In this document: piece by piece, positions 23,471-36,419 of the stretch | Layout: each line of letters starts with the position of its first letter | Position numbering within the stretch: the first letter of the stretch is position 1 | From: Acanthosoma haemorrhoidale | Taxonomy: Eukaryota > Arthropoda > Insecta > Hemiptera > Acanthosomatidae | Reading direction: 5' to 3' | Length of the DNA: 64,000 nucleotides | Assembly (NCBI GenBank): GCA_930367205.1 | Contig: OV884011.1 | Coordinates: 140,303,937-140,367,936 of the forward strand | Made by a program: the position numbers and the translations under genes | Notes under the pieces: model-generated | What the model was told of the DNA's origin: nothing | Seen by the model: only the letters and a program-made list of their open reading frames with translations | Databases searched by the model: none

Positions 23471-25246
23471 TTATTACTGGCTGATCAAAGGGCCATGTTT
23501 TATTTTTACATACTGAAAAAATTGTTTTTATACCTTTCAAATCTACGGCTGGTATCAATTAATAGTGTTACGTTTTAGCTCACTTACGTCAACAGCCTAA
23601 TAAAAATAGACCTTTAAAAATTAATTGACACATGTCTTAACATTTTCCGAATACATATAAACTTAAAGAGGGTTTACTTTTTACTTTTTTTGATGTGGAC
23701 TCCAAAATTATATTAATTACTAAAATGGCCGAAGACCTTGAAGTGAAGATTTAATTTTTGATCAGATATACTTTGTACATATTTCTATTTCCTGCCCCCT
23801 CCCTCCTCAATCTTATTTGTAGTAATTGGCGATTGCCAGGAGTGATTAGGTGATATCAAGTTTTTTCTGACTGGTACATACCTACATTTTAAACTATTGT
23901 TGTTCAGGGAAGAATGTCCTACGCTTATCATTTACTTATCTCATCATATAAAAATATACATTACTCATTGACTGATGCAGTACTAAGCCATTTAATACAT
24001 AGACTTACGCTTTGGATAGCACAGGGCAGTATGTAAGAGACTAGAACATAAAAAAGAAGGGTTCATCAGATTGGAACTCAGCAGAATCTTTTGCATTGCA
24101 TTTTGACTTGCCCTATTTGCAACATTATTATTACATGATTATTCCCTGGATCTAATCAACGAGAATTCAAACCAATCACCCGCATGACGTCAGCCTTCAG
24201 CCTTCAATTGCTCCACTTCCCACTATTCAGTCTTTATATTTATATTCAGTTTTCTTTACAATTCTTTTAGAACCGACAGGCAAAATTGACTTACAATCTA
24301 ACAAGATTTGAATGGTAAAATCATAGATTCGGCTCATAAACCTCCTTTATTTACCATAAGCATGTATCAGTGAATACATGGAAATCATTGCTCATCCGCA
24401 ATATCATTTTACCATTCCATTAAACCATGTATTGATACACAGCCCACTGCATCATTCTATTTCTTAAAAGCGCACCATATATAACATTTATGGTGGTAAT
24501 ACTACTACTAAAGTGATGACTACACAGAATACCACGATAATTAAACAATTGGCAACATTTTTTGCTGGCAGTTTTCTATTCCATCCCTTGCCCCCTTGCC
24601 TTAGCACCCCTCCCAAATTATCACCGCTGTATAATCAAATAACTCTATTGAGAATGAGTCATTTAGATCGTTACTTTTACGACACAAGGAACCATGTGAA
24701 ACCTGTAAATTTGTAATTTCACTAAGAATATTGGAAATCCACAATTTTCTTTGGAAAATACTCGCAGACATTGTAAATTTGAATGCATCCCTTTGGCGAC
24801 TACTTACTTGCAAATGTGCTAAGCGTGGTGAAGAACTTGTGGTGAAGTTGGGACCGTCACTCAGCCAGTCTTGGGAATGCCATTCTTCTTTTTCTACTGA
24901 CCGAAATTAAATCACAAGCCACAAGAATGCAAAAAGTTTGTATTTTATTTCCCCCACTTCTATCCGCATTCCATGAATCTTCGTGGGCATAATAAGCGCA
25001 TCTTCAAACATTTTGTTACTTTCACAGTGAACTCAGTTTCGAGTTACGGCGAAATCCTTATAATTTTAAGTGGTTGCACTGCACGAAGTTTATTGTTGAT
25101 TTTAATGGTCTATGCCACAGCACATGAAAATGTGATAATTAGTTTCTATTTAAAATACAAAAAAGTCCCCATCTCAGGAGCAATTTAAGATTTAATGTTC
25201 AGATCTTTTCCTCTTTGTTTAAATATTGAAACTTCTTAATTGTTCT
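23471..25246. other. AT-rich stretch, no gene recognised
   Basis: Nothing supportable was seen. A short self-complementary word around CATGTAT...ATACATG lies near 24360. Confidence 0.55.
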
Positions 25247-25422
25247 AAAATTACAATCTGCCTTATTAGGCAATAAGTAATTGTGATAAACGTTCTTATT
25301 CATACCATATTTACGATTTCGTTCACAGCCCAGAGACCTCCCAAATCCACGTGGTTTTCACCTCCTTCGGAAGCGGAGTCTTGGGAAGTCCCCCACGCTC
25401 CTCCGTCAGCCGCGTCACCGGA
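25247..25422 (-). mobile_element. Repeat family A, copy 1 (3' end, minus strand)
   Basis: The reverse complement matches 49877-50085 over about 170 bp, including GACGCGGCTGACGGAGGAGC, GGGACTTCCCAAGACTCCGC and GGATTTGGGAGGTCTCTGGG. It ends in a GCCT...AGGC hairpin and ATTGTAAT. The layout (a GC-richer body, then an AT-rich end with a terminal hairpin) suggests the 3' end of a retroelement, but no protein-coding remnant identifies the clade. Confidence 0.7.
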
Positions 25423-25773
25423 TACGAGCCGGTGGAGGTTGAAAAAGAGTGCGAGAGCTTCCCCATAGTTAATAAGTTAATAAAAGAGGCTAACACAAAC
25501 AGGAGTTAAATATAATCCAAAAATGTTCCAAATATTGAAACCGAACAGCTGAAATCGGGGAATGAAAAGGCGATCTTTATTAACCCCAATGGGTTACAAA
25601 ACAAAGTTTATTATAAAAAAACCAAGTAGTTCATTCACAATCATTTAATAGGTTGTCAAGCAACTCTCACAAGTTGAAGTATTTTCTTCAATTTCTACCC
25701 CCTTATCATCATTGAATCATTAAAAAAAAAATTTAATTTATATTATAGATATTTTTAAGTAATGGAAAAAAAA
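25423..25773. other. Flanking sequence of repeat family A and the inverted-repeat element
   Basis: No separate feature was recognised. The GC-richer bases to about 25465 may be more of the family A element. Confidence 0.4.
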
Positions 25774-26376
25774 TTGTTTGGCTTCTTGTATGTTTCTGAT
25801 ATTTTTCACATTAAATTACACGTAAAAATGTGAAAAATAAATCCAAGGCTACTGATCCATGAACCGTCTAGCTCTATTGAAATTCCACACTAAACGTAAG
25901 CCTCAGAGGCCAATATCTAGGTAACTTAATTAATTGAAAACCCACATGCAGTGTGTGGGCGTTGAAGATAGCTGCCGACCAAAATGAGCGGTGATAGCTA
26001 CCCATAAAAAATATAGCATAGAAGGAATGCCAAAAAGGCCCAGGTTCGAATACGCCGATGTTTAATTAATTCCTTGGCCAGGTTTTAATAACAGCCGTTT
26101 GGTTTAATACGCCGGAACGGTGTCTATTATAACTTCACTGTCCATGTCGAAGGCGATGACAGAGTAAAGATTAATGGCGTCTCAAGTGAATCATTTTTTT
26201 TTTCTATTTAGTAAATGTAAGAATGGATATTTACATTTCCAAATCAACGATATAAACTAATTTGTAATGCTTCAATCAAGTTAAGAAAATTAGATTAAAT
26301 GAGTGGCATGAATTTTACACATTTTTACGTTTAATTTAATGTGAAAAATATCAGAAACATACAAGAAGCCAAACAA
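25774..26376. mobile_element. 603-bp element with 65-bp terminal inverted repeats
   Basis: Arms at 25774-25838 and 26312-26376 are near-perfect inverted repeats starting TTGTTTGGCTTCTTGTATG. Each arm also contains an internal palindrome, ATTTTTCACAT...ATGTGAAAAAT. The interior (about 470 bp) has no coding frame. This is a non-autonomous foldback or MITE-type DNA transposon. Flanks show no clear target-site duplication, so the true ends may lie slightly outside the arms and the superfamily is unassigned. Confidence 0.7.
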
Positions 26377-27529
26377 CCTCTTCATGCAGTCTGTAAAACT
26401 TGTACATTTTAAACCAACAACAATGAAATATATACCAGACATATAAGGTAACTGAATCTATAGGGGTATTTTTGGTGATTTCGGCAGAGCTGTAACAAGT
26501 TCAACTAAACTAGTTCAAACGGTAAATATACCCCACAGCCAAGTACCTGAAATATGTAAGACCATTCGTCATATGTTCATCAGCTCTATTGATTTTAGTT
26601 CGGTGACAATAACGTTTTTTCGGACCCAATAGACATTGAAGATTGACGCCAATGTTTTTAACTGCTGACCACATAAGTTTTCGTGAGCCATTGTTATCGT
26701 AAGATTCAGAGACTGAAACCAAAACAAACATTACCGCATTACTAATAAATATATGTATGTGATGATATTTTATAGAAGAATCTTCATCATCTTTTATTTA
26801 GAAAAATGAGAGCAATTTCACAGCTAACAGTTGGACAATGTCTATGATCGGAAGCCTTATTTGTATGATAATTGTTGGTTATTAAATTGAAGAAATGAGT
26901 CCATACTCGGAAGAAACCCAGAAAGGAAAGCCATGCATGCCATTGACCAAGTGGAGGTAACCTAGGCCAGAACTGCAGGAATCCTCACCGCATTCACACG
27001 ATCCCACGTTCAATATGATCCGGATTTTTTTTTGTTTCATATCCCCTTGTTACAAAATTAATACATATTACAAAATATAGATTCTACAAACGAATCTATT
27101 TACAATTTCTTCGTTATATTTCGTGTAGCTTGGCTACATTTTATACAAATTCTATTTTCTACTAATAGTAATCTGCATTGTATAAAAGTATAATGATGTA
27201 TATAATACATTACTGGACCGAATTTATTAAAAATGATGGGGCTCACCTTACTTATCATAGACTTAAACCTAAATCTATCTATATGATCTAACGACTATAT
27301 GGAATAGGATCCGAAATGTATAAAATTACTTTTTATAGAAGAGTTAATATGAAGAGTTTTTGCTACTAGAAAAAATAAGACTTTATGTTTTAATGAGCTC
27401 AGCCAGATTTTAGTGGATTCATATTGTGACTGTTTCATTACATTCAAATGTGGGTATTCGATGACATTTTCATAAAACAAAGAGAAGTGCTAACATTTTC
27501 TGAGTAATTATTTTTTTTATTTTTATATT
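26377..27529. other. AT-rich stretch, no gene recognised
   Basis: Nothing supportable was seen on either strand. Confidence 0.55.
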
Positions 27530-27592
27530 CCTTTATTATAATTACAATATGCCTTTTATAAGGCAATAAGTAATTAAGATAAATGCTCTCAT
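27530..27592 (-). mobile_element. Repeat family A, copy 3 (last ~60 bp only)
   Basis: The reverse complement runs ATGAGAGCATTTAT, then TTACTTATTGCCTTATAAAA, then ATTGTAATTATAATAAAGG, and matches the end of the copy at 50020-50093 almost base for base. Truncation to the 3' tail is what 5'-truncated retroelement insertions look like. Confidence 0.7.
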
Positions 27593-29399
27593 TTGAGTAA
27601 TTATTAAATTCATTCATTGTTTACGTAGATATATATATTTTGTTGTCATGTTAATTTATCCACTATTGTATGGATGAAATGTATGAAAAATATGGTGATT
27701 GCAATAATAACAAATAGGCATGGATGGCATGGAGGAAGGAACATCCAAAGGTAGCTCCCACGTGTAGGGTTATGTTGTTGGCAGTTTATTTAATTTAATG
27801 AATTCTTACTCTAGTCTTCCGGCAAACCAGGTAAGCCTTGTGTTGTCAATCGAAGTATGTGAGGATTCGGGTTTCCGTATATGTATTGGAATATTAGTCT
27901 TGTTGTAGCTGAGGGTGAGGATTTCGTAAGCATGTGTGTAGGGTCGTATTTCTGGCATACTGGGGTGCACCAGTTATAACTCGTAGGTTTGATAAACATA
28001 TGTGCTCCATATGCCAAAATAAGTCTTAGTATGTAAATATAACTTTTTTCCTAAAAAACAGTACAATCTGTAAGTCACTTTTTCACACCTTTTCTTATTT
28101 AAAAGTATTTTGGGGCGAACAGACTTACTACCTTTTTTTTTGGTTATGGCGACTTAACTACTTATTCTTCGGACTCACACACACATATATATATACGTAT
28201 ATATTATAAACTGGACTATGGGGATAAAATTCGCATTTTAGTCTCCTATAAGAATGAACGCGCATATCCCAAGCTCACTGAGAATGTTGAGCTGTATTTC
28301 ATGTATATAATCACGGCAAACATAACCTATAAGATGTATTTAAGCGAAGTTTCTGCAAACATAAGATACTAAAGATGCCTGTAGGAATAAATATGAACAC
28401 TAAGGCTGCTGGTCGCACTGCTGCATGGGGTCGTCCAAGGTAATAGTGTGCGGTCGCTCTTGTTTTCACTCTTTACACATACGGCCCTCCTCTCCATGCA
28501 ATCTGCCAGCTAGCCTTGTCTTTGTCTCTCTCTTTCTCATCACATACCCTTGGTAAATGAGGCGAGTATCATCGTAAACATAGATATTATATATACAGGG
28601 CATAAAACGTTAAACACATAAGATGTGTACGGTTTAATGGCCAGCGGAGGGGTATTTCTCCTTCTCTACGATAGAGAGGCCAGCCGAACGATATGTTATA
28701 TCATGAATTAAAACGAAAACTATTTTTATTCAGAAAATTTACCCCTTCTAGGAATTCATAAAATACTTTTTGTTATAGCCTTATACAAAAGGCGCTAGTA
28801 TTCTAACATATTTGATATTATAACGTTCTTACACGTTTTGTTATTTATATTGTCAATGCAAAAGAATATTGCCTCGAGGAGCACGGTTCGCTGCAATTAC
28901 TTATCTACGGTACCGCTATTGACAAGCAGTTTATCAACACTTTTCTTAGCAGAAGTGATGCGAATAATGAAGGTAAATAAAATACAGTTATTTCTCTTCA
29001 CACTAGTTAGACTGGTGATGGTGAAAACCATGACTAAATATTTAAAATAAAAAAAAAATATTAATATTATGTCATGAATAATGAATTATGGTTATTCATG
29101 GGTGAAACAGCTTGATTTACAAACCCACGTTAATTAGAGTCAGTTATTGTTTTATGTAGAACATTTTTCAAGGCAGGATATGGGATAATCTAGGCCTAAA
29201 GTGGCTAGTCTGCCCTTTATTGGTTTGAAGAGATAATTCTGCTCCTAGTCAAATACTGAACCCAGGTATGTATTGATACAGTATTTTTTTCCTTCTTGTG
29301 TGCTTACGCTGGATTTCTTCAATGAACAATTTTTGTTTGTAGAGATTTATTTTAATTTTGATTGCATTAATTCCTTATTAAAAATACCTTTATCTAAAC
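27593..29399. other. AT-rich stretch with CA/TA microsatellite near 28180
   Basis: A short (CA)n-(TA)n run lies at about 28177-28206. A GC-richer block at about 28380-28530 shows nothing specific. AAACCAG|GTAAGC at 27831 is a splice-like juxtaposition. No gene was recognised. Confidence 0.5.
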
Positions 29400-29760
29400 A
29401 CCTTAAACCCTTCACTGAAAATCCCTTGGCCACGAAGGACCAATGAGGAAGTTATATTAGTTGCCAATAAAGCCGATAAAGAGGACCGCAGGATATATCT
29501 GATACCGTTAGGGAAATAGAGGTCCTCCTTGCAACCCTGCTCTCTCTGGCAAAAGGATCGTCAATTAACTTTTCAATCTGGAGCTCTTGCAAACATGAGG
29601 CTAGGTCGGCTATCCTGATACCGTTTCTCCTGATTGCCTCCTACTCCACTACTGGATTAGGCTTGAACGTTATAGTCCTAACGTCTCTACCAGTGCGATT
29701 ACGTACTTAACTTAATTGCCCAGTCCCAAGGAAGAGGCTCTAATATATAACAGATAGATC
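29400..29760. promoter_or_regulatory. Island with repeated GATA-containing word and an Otx-type site
   Basis: The 11-mer CTGATACCGTT occurs twice, at 29499-29509 and 29615-29625. There is another GATAAAG at about 29475 and a GGATTA Otx/Bicoid-type core at 29654-29659. The sequence is GC-richer than its flanks and has no open frame of note. An enhancer is a reasonable inference. Confidence 0.28.
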
Positions 29761-30159
29761 GATTTCCTTATGTTCTGCGATATCAATTATAAAAATAAAA
29801 CTATCAGTCTAAAATTGTAATGGTTTATCACAGCACGGTTTACGCTGTGTGTCGTTTTTTGAAGGTTTTAAAAACTTAGCAATTTTCCTCCAAGGTTAAG
29901 AAATTTCCTTAGACGGATAATACAGCCTCAAGCCTTGGAGAGAAACTTGGAACCAACAAATACCAATTAATATCAAAAGCTATTTTTGTCAATATTTTAG
30001 CTATTTACAATTTTTTGTCCATGTGTTGTAAAAGGCGATTTTCAGTTAGCGAGATGCTTGAAAAATAAATAATTGTAATGTGATTTCCATAAAAATGAGC
30101 TGTTTTTCTTATCTGAGTTGGAGTATTGGCGAGCTACTCATTAACTAGCGATAAAAAAT
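29761..30159. other. AT-rich stretch, no gene recognised
   Basis: Nothing supportable was seen. Confidence 0.5.
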
Positions 30160-30720
30160 TTACGGCGTTCCTCGGGTTTCATACACGGGTATTCTGCGTA
30201 ATAATAAAACACTTATGCAGATGACGACAGAGACCACCCCGACACGACTGTTCACATTTTCAGCGTGCTTACGCGACGCATTAAATATCAAGCTGGGTGG
30301 TATTAATAAACGGGGAGTATCGAAATTACACCCAGTGGATATGGCAGACACAGACACACACTCATGAAACAGAAGTGATCCCTTGGCCAGATGAAATGCG
30401 AAAGGGCGCCATACCGTAATAAAATGAGGCAGGTCAGGAATAATGCGCGGGAGATAAACTGGCCGAGATGAGTGTAGATTCATGGGAGATCGCGCGCTCC
30501 TCGACCGGCATCTGTAGAGCACAATTTACATATGTAGCGCTTCACAACTGCTGTATATAGGAGCTAGGATATGTGCAGGTTATCCGCGCCATTATCTGAT
30601 CGGCCAAGGATTTCCAGGAGCTCACGGCTTACCTCTTATCTCCGGTCGGGGGCTGGTGGGGTCCTTGTCTCAGCTGTCACTGCGAGCCATTGTTCCTAGC
30701 GTCCGGTTGTCATGGTTACC
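30160..30720. promoter_or_regulatory. GC-richer island of unknown role
   Basis: The block has a minus-strand frame of 120 codons (30160-30522) with no domain and no splice-site support. It ends in a GC-rich segment around 30600-30720. It could be an unrecognised exon or a regulatory element. Confidence 0.2.
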
Positions 30721-31681
30721 GTAATGTAAAATACCAATAATAATCTGTTCACATAATGCTAATTCTATTGCAGTTGAAGGAATGATGACGAATGAGGGAT
30801 TGCTTAATAAACCTCTCCTCTACATCTGTTAGGTATGTCAGCTGTGTTTATAGAAATTTATCCAAGAATTAATAGCCTCTCATGTTTGTTTTATTAATAT
30901 TTTATACATTTTTTTGTTAATTGTTACCGACCAATTTATGAATAGTCTCCTTTCACGAACAAAATAAAATTTGTGAAATTTGAAGAAACAAAATCACTCG
31001 AGGGATTCAGAGTTAGCTACTTAAAATGATGGCAAATTACTGTCAAAAACTGTTCTGTATTTTTATAGAAAGTAAGTCATTACGTTTGCTACATTACAGT
31101 CACTAATAATCGCTTTTTCGACAATAAAACGAATTTTCAATAAATTAAAACGATAGAAAAAATAACTATTAAAATCGTCTGATAAGAAACATTTTATGTA
31201 TACACTATTGCTATTGTTAGGTCCAAAAAATCTTTTCGTTTAGTACTTTAAGCATTTACTAATTTCTTTTTTCTTTTTTTTTTTCCCCCCATAGCTCTCA
31301 AACTTATAAAAAATAGGATGTGGGAAAAATAAAAGGAAAATTATTTTGGATTGATGGGTGCCTTTCACTAAGGGGAGTCCCATTTGAAGGAAGTATGAGA
31401 AGAATATGGGGTGTGGGATGCCTAAAGGAGGCGGGTGGGTTCGGGAAGGTAGTGAGAGTCTGCCTATGGTGGCATTTACTAATACTTTGCGTGGATACTA
31501 AATCCGTGATCTGGCAACCATCATAGTCGGGAGATAATACCAATACACGGGCTTATGTTTCGTTATAAATACAAGGTGAGCTAAAAATAATTAATACATT
31601 CAGATGGAACACGCAGTAACATGTTTCCCAGTTGCAGAATTATTGGAGTGTGGCAATAAAAAAAACACTTTGGTATTTTTT
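30721..31681. other. AT-rich stretch, no gene recognised
   Basis: A short plus-strand frame and its antisense at about 31304-31543 have no domain. Nothing else was seen. Confidence 0.5.
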
Positions 31682-31850
31682 AGGTTGACAAAGGTCTCTG
31701 CCTGACTCCAGTGGATTGGAGGCAGGCTATTAGGGAGGCTACCTCTATTTAGGCCGGTAATAAGCCGGCTTAGGTGCTGCTGACTGGTTGGTGGTCTTAC
31801 CTGCTGCAGCTAGGTATAATTTCATTTCGAACCAATACAAAAAAAAAAAA
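31682..31850 (+). mobile_element. Structured A-tailed retroposon (SINE or LINE 3' end)
   Basis: About 155 bp of GC-richer sequence is followed by a 12-base A tail. It contains stem-forming pairs CTGCCT...AGGCAG (31698-31725), GCCGG...CCGGC (about 31752-31768) and a GCTGC/GCAGC pair. A structured body with an A tail is typical of a SINE or a LINE 3' UTR. No tRNA-type A or B box and no clear target duplication were seen, and there is no second copy in this window. Confidence 0.45.
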
Positions 31851-32289
31851 CGTAAATTGCGGAAGGTAACTACTTTAATTTCTATGTTCGCCTTTTTCCC
31901 CCCGGATAGGTTTTTTGTTTGCATGAAGGTCTATAAATAATAAGTTTTGAAAATAACGGAAACAAATATACAAAAGCATTGGCTCAATCTCTACAGCTAA
32001 TACGTTGCATGGTATTTATGTTAGAGATAAAGAGATGAAGATGGCGCTGATGTCTGCCAGAATGAGTTTAATTCTATTGTGTTAATTCAAACAGTTACTC
32101 ATTTTCCATCCAGATGCTTTGTTCTAATGGAAAAAAAATACCGATAAGCTGGCAATCAAACTAGATACCATAGTGGTCACCCATGCTAGGGCGATACGAC
32201 TGTTCATTATTCTTTACCAGGGAAGTAGATTTCGCATTTAACCTAAAATACCTCTTCTTGTGGCAATGAGTTGTAATCTATCACCAAGA

Positions 32290-32720
32290 CAGATTGTTCA
32301 AACATATTAGTTTTATTTTCCATTTTGTCGTTGCCGACGCGATGAACCAAAATCCATCAGCCGGCAAAGCCATAAAACTTGTTCCTCTGGCAGACACTAA
32401 GGCGATTATGTGGGGCTATACCCTCCTAATGATATTAGATCTCGTCGTTCTGTCTTCTCCTCTAGCTTTCCCTTTTTTTTCTTTTGCCTTTATTTTGTCG
32501 TTTCTTCTGCCGTCCCGTCTCTATGTTTTGTTTCTTTTTTGTTGTTGCTGCCGTTGTCTCACATCTAAGTAAATAGGTATCATTAGGTCGCTGAGAAGAG
32601 TGTCCCGAGGACGAAAATGGTCTTCACCACCGGAATGATGGGGGGACGGGAGGTAGTACTTCCTTAATGTGAAAAAGATGGAGTTTAATGCTCGTCTCGA
32701 AATCTTCTTTTGCTGCTAAT
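32290..32720. promoter_or_regulatory. Mixed GC-richer island
   Basis: The block includes CCATAAAACTT near 32371, a Hox/Caudal-type word, within a GC-richer context. A 92-codon frame is dominated by a T-rich tract and reads as hydrophobic filler (Phe/Leu/Cys). The evidence for regulation is weak. Confidence 0.15.
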
Positions 32721-32944
32721 AACGCTTTCGCTTAAGACAGAATACTTGGAATATTTCCTCTAGAACATGTCGATTTCTCCTCTTAGTATTTTCTGGTACT
32801 ATTATTTACTATAGAAGCTGCATTCATAAAACGCACGTGGCTCTATTTTTATATTTGTAAAACCAACGACTGGATCTAGACAAATGCTGTAAAGGCTTTT
32901 GATAGCCTATGGCAAAGTGTTTTGGAATTAGCTCTATTTATGAT

Positions 32945-33406
32945 TCACACGTCTCTTTTTTTCCCAAAGCTAAATTCGATTTTGTAAAACTTTAAATATT
33001 CTGTTTCTGAGTTTTTGTTTATATTGTTATGGATATACACATTCCAAAAAGCTATTTTTAGATAATCTAAAATACAAATGTGCCATTTGCACTCTATAAT
33101 AATAAATATGGTGGCCACCAGTTGGTATTTAAAAAATCTACCGAAATCGTGATCACTGTGACAAAATGTCCTCTTTTCATATTTATTCGCTATTGAATAG
33201 GTATTGTAGAGTAGAGCATAATGATAAATAACTGAAACGTTTTCATAATTGTTGGTTCTCAAAGGCAGGTTTAAAGGCGGTAAGAAACTATAGACCTGGG
33301 TGGGAAGTAATAATTCGATGTTCGATGTTAAAGGATCGCGTCCAAATTTTCTTTTCAAATTTAAAATTTTAGATAGCCCATAGAACAAACTGCATATATA
33401 TTGCAA
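32945..33406 (-). other. Longest open stretch in the window (153 codons, no Met)
   Basis: The minus-strand frame is open from TTG at 33406 to TGA at 32945, but the 153 codons include no ATG at all, so it cannot be a stand-alone gene. Composition is natural-looking (FGRDPLTSNIELLLP near the start, a hydrophobic segment ATIFIIIECKWHI in the middle), yet no family is recognised and no strong splice sites flank it. A rough base-composition estimate makes a frame this long somewhat unlikely by chance but not remarkable. It is an internal exon at best. Confidence 0.15.
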
Positions 33407-36400
33407 GCATTGTTTTGTATGTTATTTTCCGACATACCAGTCTCACGCAGTCATCAAGACGATATTGCTTGCAGTAGTTTCTCATGCCAACATCCCAAGT
33501 GAATAATATTACAATGTTCGTATGGCGTGTACTTGCTCTCTTCGACAATCAAGGACGTCTCAATAAAACCGATGCCAAGGGCAAACTGTCATGCGGTATC
33601 CTGTACAAGTTCAATATTCAAATAGAAAATTGTAATATTTGCTTATCTTTCAGCGCAAACACGGGCATTTGCATTTACATTGACTTCCAGGGTTCTAGGA
33701 AAAGGCCGTAAAAAAGAAAAAAAGAAAAAAAAAGGGTCGTCGATATTATGCAGTAAAAAATTGTTTAAACAGGTCACCTGTGTGTTTTGTACTTCCCTCA
33801 ATCTATGCATGTAACCTTCATTAGCATGGGTGTGTATCTGGAAGTGGGCGCATACATTTCTTTTCTCAGCAAGATTTAATCACATAGAAAATTGTTTACT
33901 ACGTTTACACCAGAGGTGTACAGACGCTGAGAGATTATCGGCTAGAATTAACAATCAAATGTTCCCATAGTAGTTTATTAAGCAGGTCCTTTCAACGAGG
34001 TAAAAGCACAAATTATTCAGTCCTTGAGCTTCTGATTTTTACATAATTTATAGACCATTTAATATAAGCGTGCAATGCAATTTCTAGATCAGATGTTTTA
34101 ATTTCATGAAATAAACAAGTTAAAAACTGGTGGTTGGGATTCTCATGTGGTGCAATAGTAACTGCTCCATGATGTGTAGGATCTGGGTTCAAATCCCTGT
34201 GATGAAGAACTGAAGGGTGAGGTCAGTACAATACTAGGGGAAGAAAAAACGTTTTTACTAAACATTGTAATAAATGATAATAAAAAGGTCACTTCTCGAT
34301 AACACTAATAATAAAAAACGTAAACTTTCTGTACAGACAAAAATGTATCCGATCCTAACAACGTACTCAATGCATCATTGTTGGACCTCTTAAAGTTGAT
34401 TTGAAATTAAAACTGCCTTGCACGGAGCTTAAAAATGGTATAAAATGTTAGTATCTGGCTCAAATAAGAACCTAATCAGTAGTTGGCCCTTAGGGTTCCA
34501 TGTGTAAAATTTGACGAATTCGTATTGGGCGTCATGGGGGAAGAATAATTAAACGAGGCAGAAAATATCTCACACTAAAAAGTTGATACAATTTTGTTGT
34601 TTCTTAAATTATTTTTCAGAAATTGGAGTAGCATTTCAAAGATATCCCCCTGTTCGTTATTCTACTGGATATAAAAAATTTCAAAAATTCTGTGGTGTGT
34701 GGTTATCACACCAATGTAATTCCAAGAAGGATGAGGTCATCTCCATATTTCTAGCAACGAACTTACGGGTCATGTTACCGATGTTAACATTCCTTGTTTC
34801 TTGAGATTAGGGCGAGCCTTATGCGGATGAATATTTAGACGATGAGAAGTTCCAAACTGTTTTTTATTGCCTGAGAAAACGTCTCTCGTTTGCGAAACAC
34901 GCATTCGACGATATTTGCCGTTTAATGGGTTGTCGACTCGCTTGTAATACGGCCATTTTCGGCATGTGACAAAGTAATCTGCCTGCTTACAACCCGGCTA
35001 GTATGTTAACAACACAGGAATCTACTTAACATTTCCCAACTCCAACCTTGGTGGCCACGTTTAAGGCAAGTCGTATTTTCCTACGTATACCCAGTCACAC
35101 CCCACCACTTAACCTTCTATCGAGGATCACTACGCTATAAGATTGCATGAGCAGTATTGATTCTCAAATGTTTGTTTTATAACGCACTGGGTAAGAGGGA
35201 TATATTAGAATTCCTCACTTGGCTTTACTTTATGGTATTGTCAACTATCTACGACTGAATATATATTACAGTTTCATTTATCCTAATTGTCATTGCGAAA
35301 GCAACAGCATTTTGTAGAAATCGATCAGTTCTTATATTTATTTGGACCAATAGATCAGTATTTTACACAACTTTTTTCAAACAAGAGGAACAAAATAAAT
35401 AAAATTAAAGGTATATTGATACATTCTTGGCTTGCATTTATCGGCCTAGTTAGAAGAAGACAGCCCGAAGATAATTAATGGCAGAGGACCTTAGTTCATT
35501 TTCGTGACCCCTTCTATACTGCGGGTTAGTGGCAATTCTAAATGATTTTGGGCATTCTTGACGAACCATGGTAATGCTCCTCGCTCAAGCTGGAGTATTT
35601 TTTTCTGGTGTATTTGCAGTCTTGTCCCGATGGAATTGCTAGTGCAGTACCATAGTAACACCGAAGTGTCGGTAATATTAGTGCCCTATACAATATTTGT
35701 GGGTATATATTGTACAATTTGGTTATAGTGATGTATGTCTTTTAGAAAAACACTGCAGATATGTATGTCAAAGGTTACGCTTATGCTAAACCAAGGCGAT
35801 GGATAAACTTTCATTTAATTTACGCTTCGTGTCGGGAATGGTTCACGTATAGCACGATAACTCATAAATCATAAGCATAAATCAACCATAAAACGCTCAC
35901 TTATGTAGCAAACATGTTTCAATTGGCCCGACATCAAATCACCATGTTTCAAATCGCCATTGACTGAACTATGCCAATAATGGCTTCGTTAAAGCTGCGA
36001 AAACGATTTTAATAGCAGCAGTAAATACTTATTGTAACTATAGTTTAGTAAAGTTCCTACACATAATACAATCAGTATACCAACAACATTGATAGCCTAC
36101 TCAGTATGATAGACAACAAATTAACATGTAATTTATTTATTTGATATATAATGTTTCTTATCACCGGATCATCAAATAGAACTACGAAGCAAAACATCAT
36201 CATCTATAAAATTTTTTATGTAAATCCAGTTTGTAATTATAGAAGAAAAAAAATGAAGTATTGTAAATTAGGCGGGCATGAGTGAAAACATAACAGTTTC
36301 TCGTTTTGAAAAAAACAAGTAAACCCAAAAATGGTCATTTTAGTATCATATGGTTCTTATTAGTCTGTTACAATATTTTTGTAGTGATTTTTTTTTCTTA

Positions 36401-36419
36401 GATTTATTCTTGGGATCCC
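33407..36419. other. AT-rich stretch, no gene recognised
   Basis: Apart from the tRNA-like segment near 34.2 kb, nothing was supported. An A/G-rich run lies at 33711-33735. Confidence 0.5.
34136..34205 (+). repeat. tRNA-like segment, probably a SINE relic
   Basis: CTGGGTTCAAATCCCTG at 34183-34199 forms a four-of-five-pair T arm with the B-box GGTTCAAATCC. A GTGGTGCAATAGTAACTGC stretch about 35 bases upstream resembles a D arm. The anticodon arm is not convincing, so a functional tRNA is unlikely. Confidence 0.28.

Noticed and set aside
30160..30522. 120-codon minus-strand frame
   Set aside because: No start context, domain or splice sites support it; the raised GC content explains the length.
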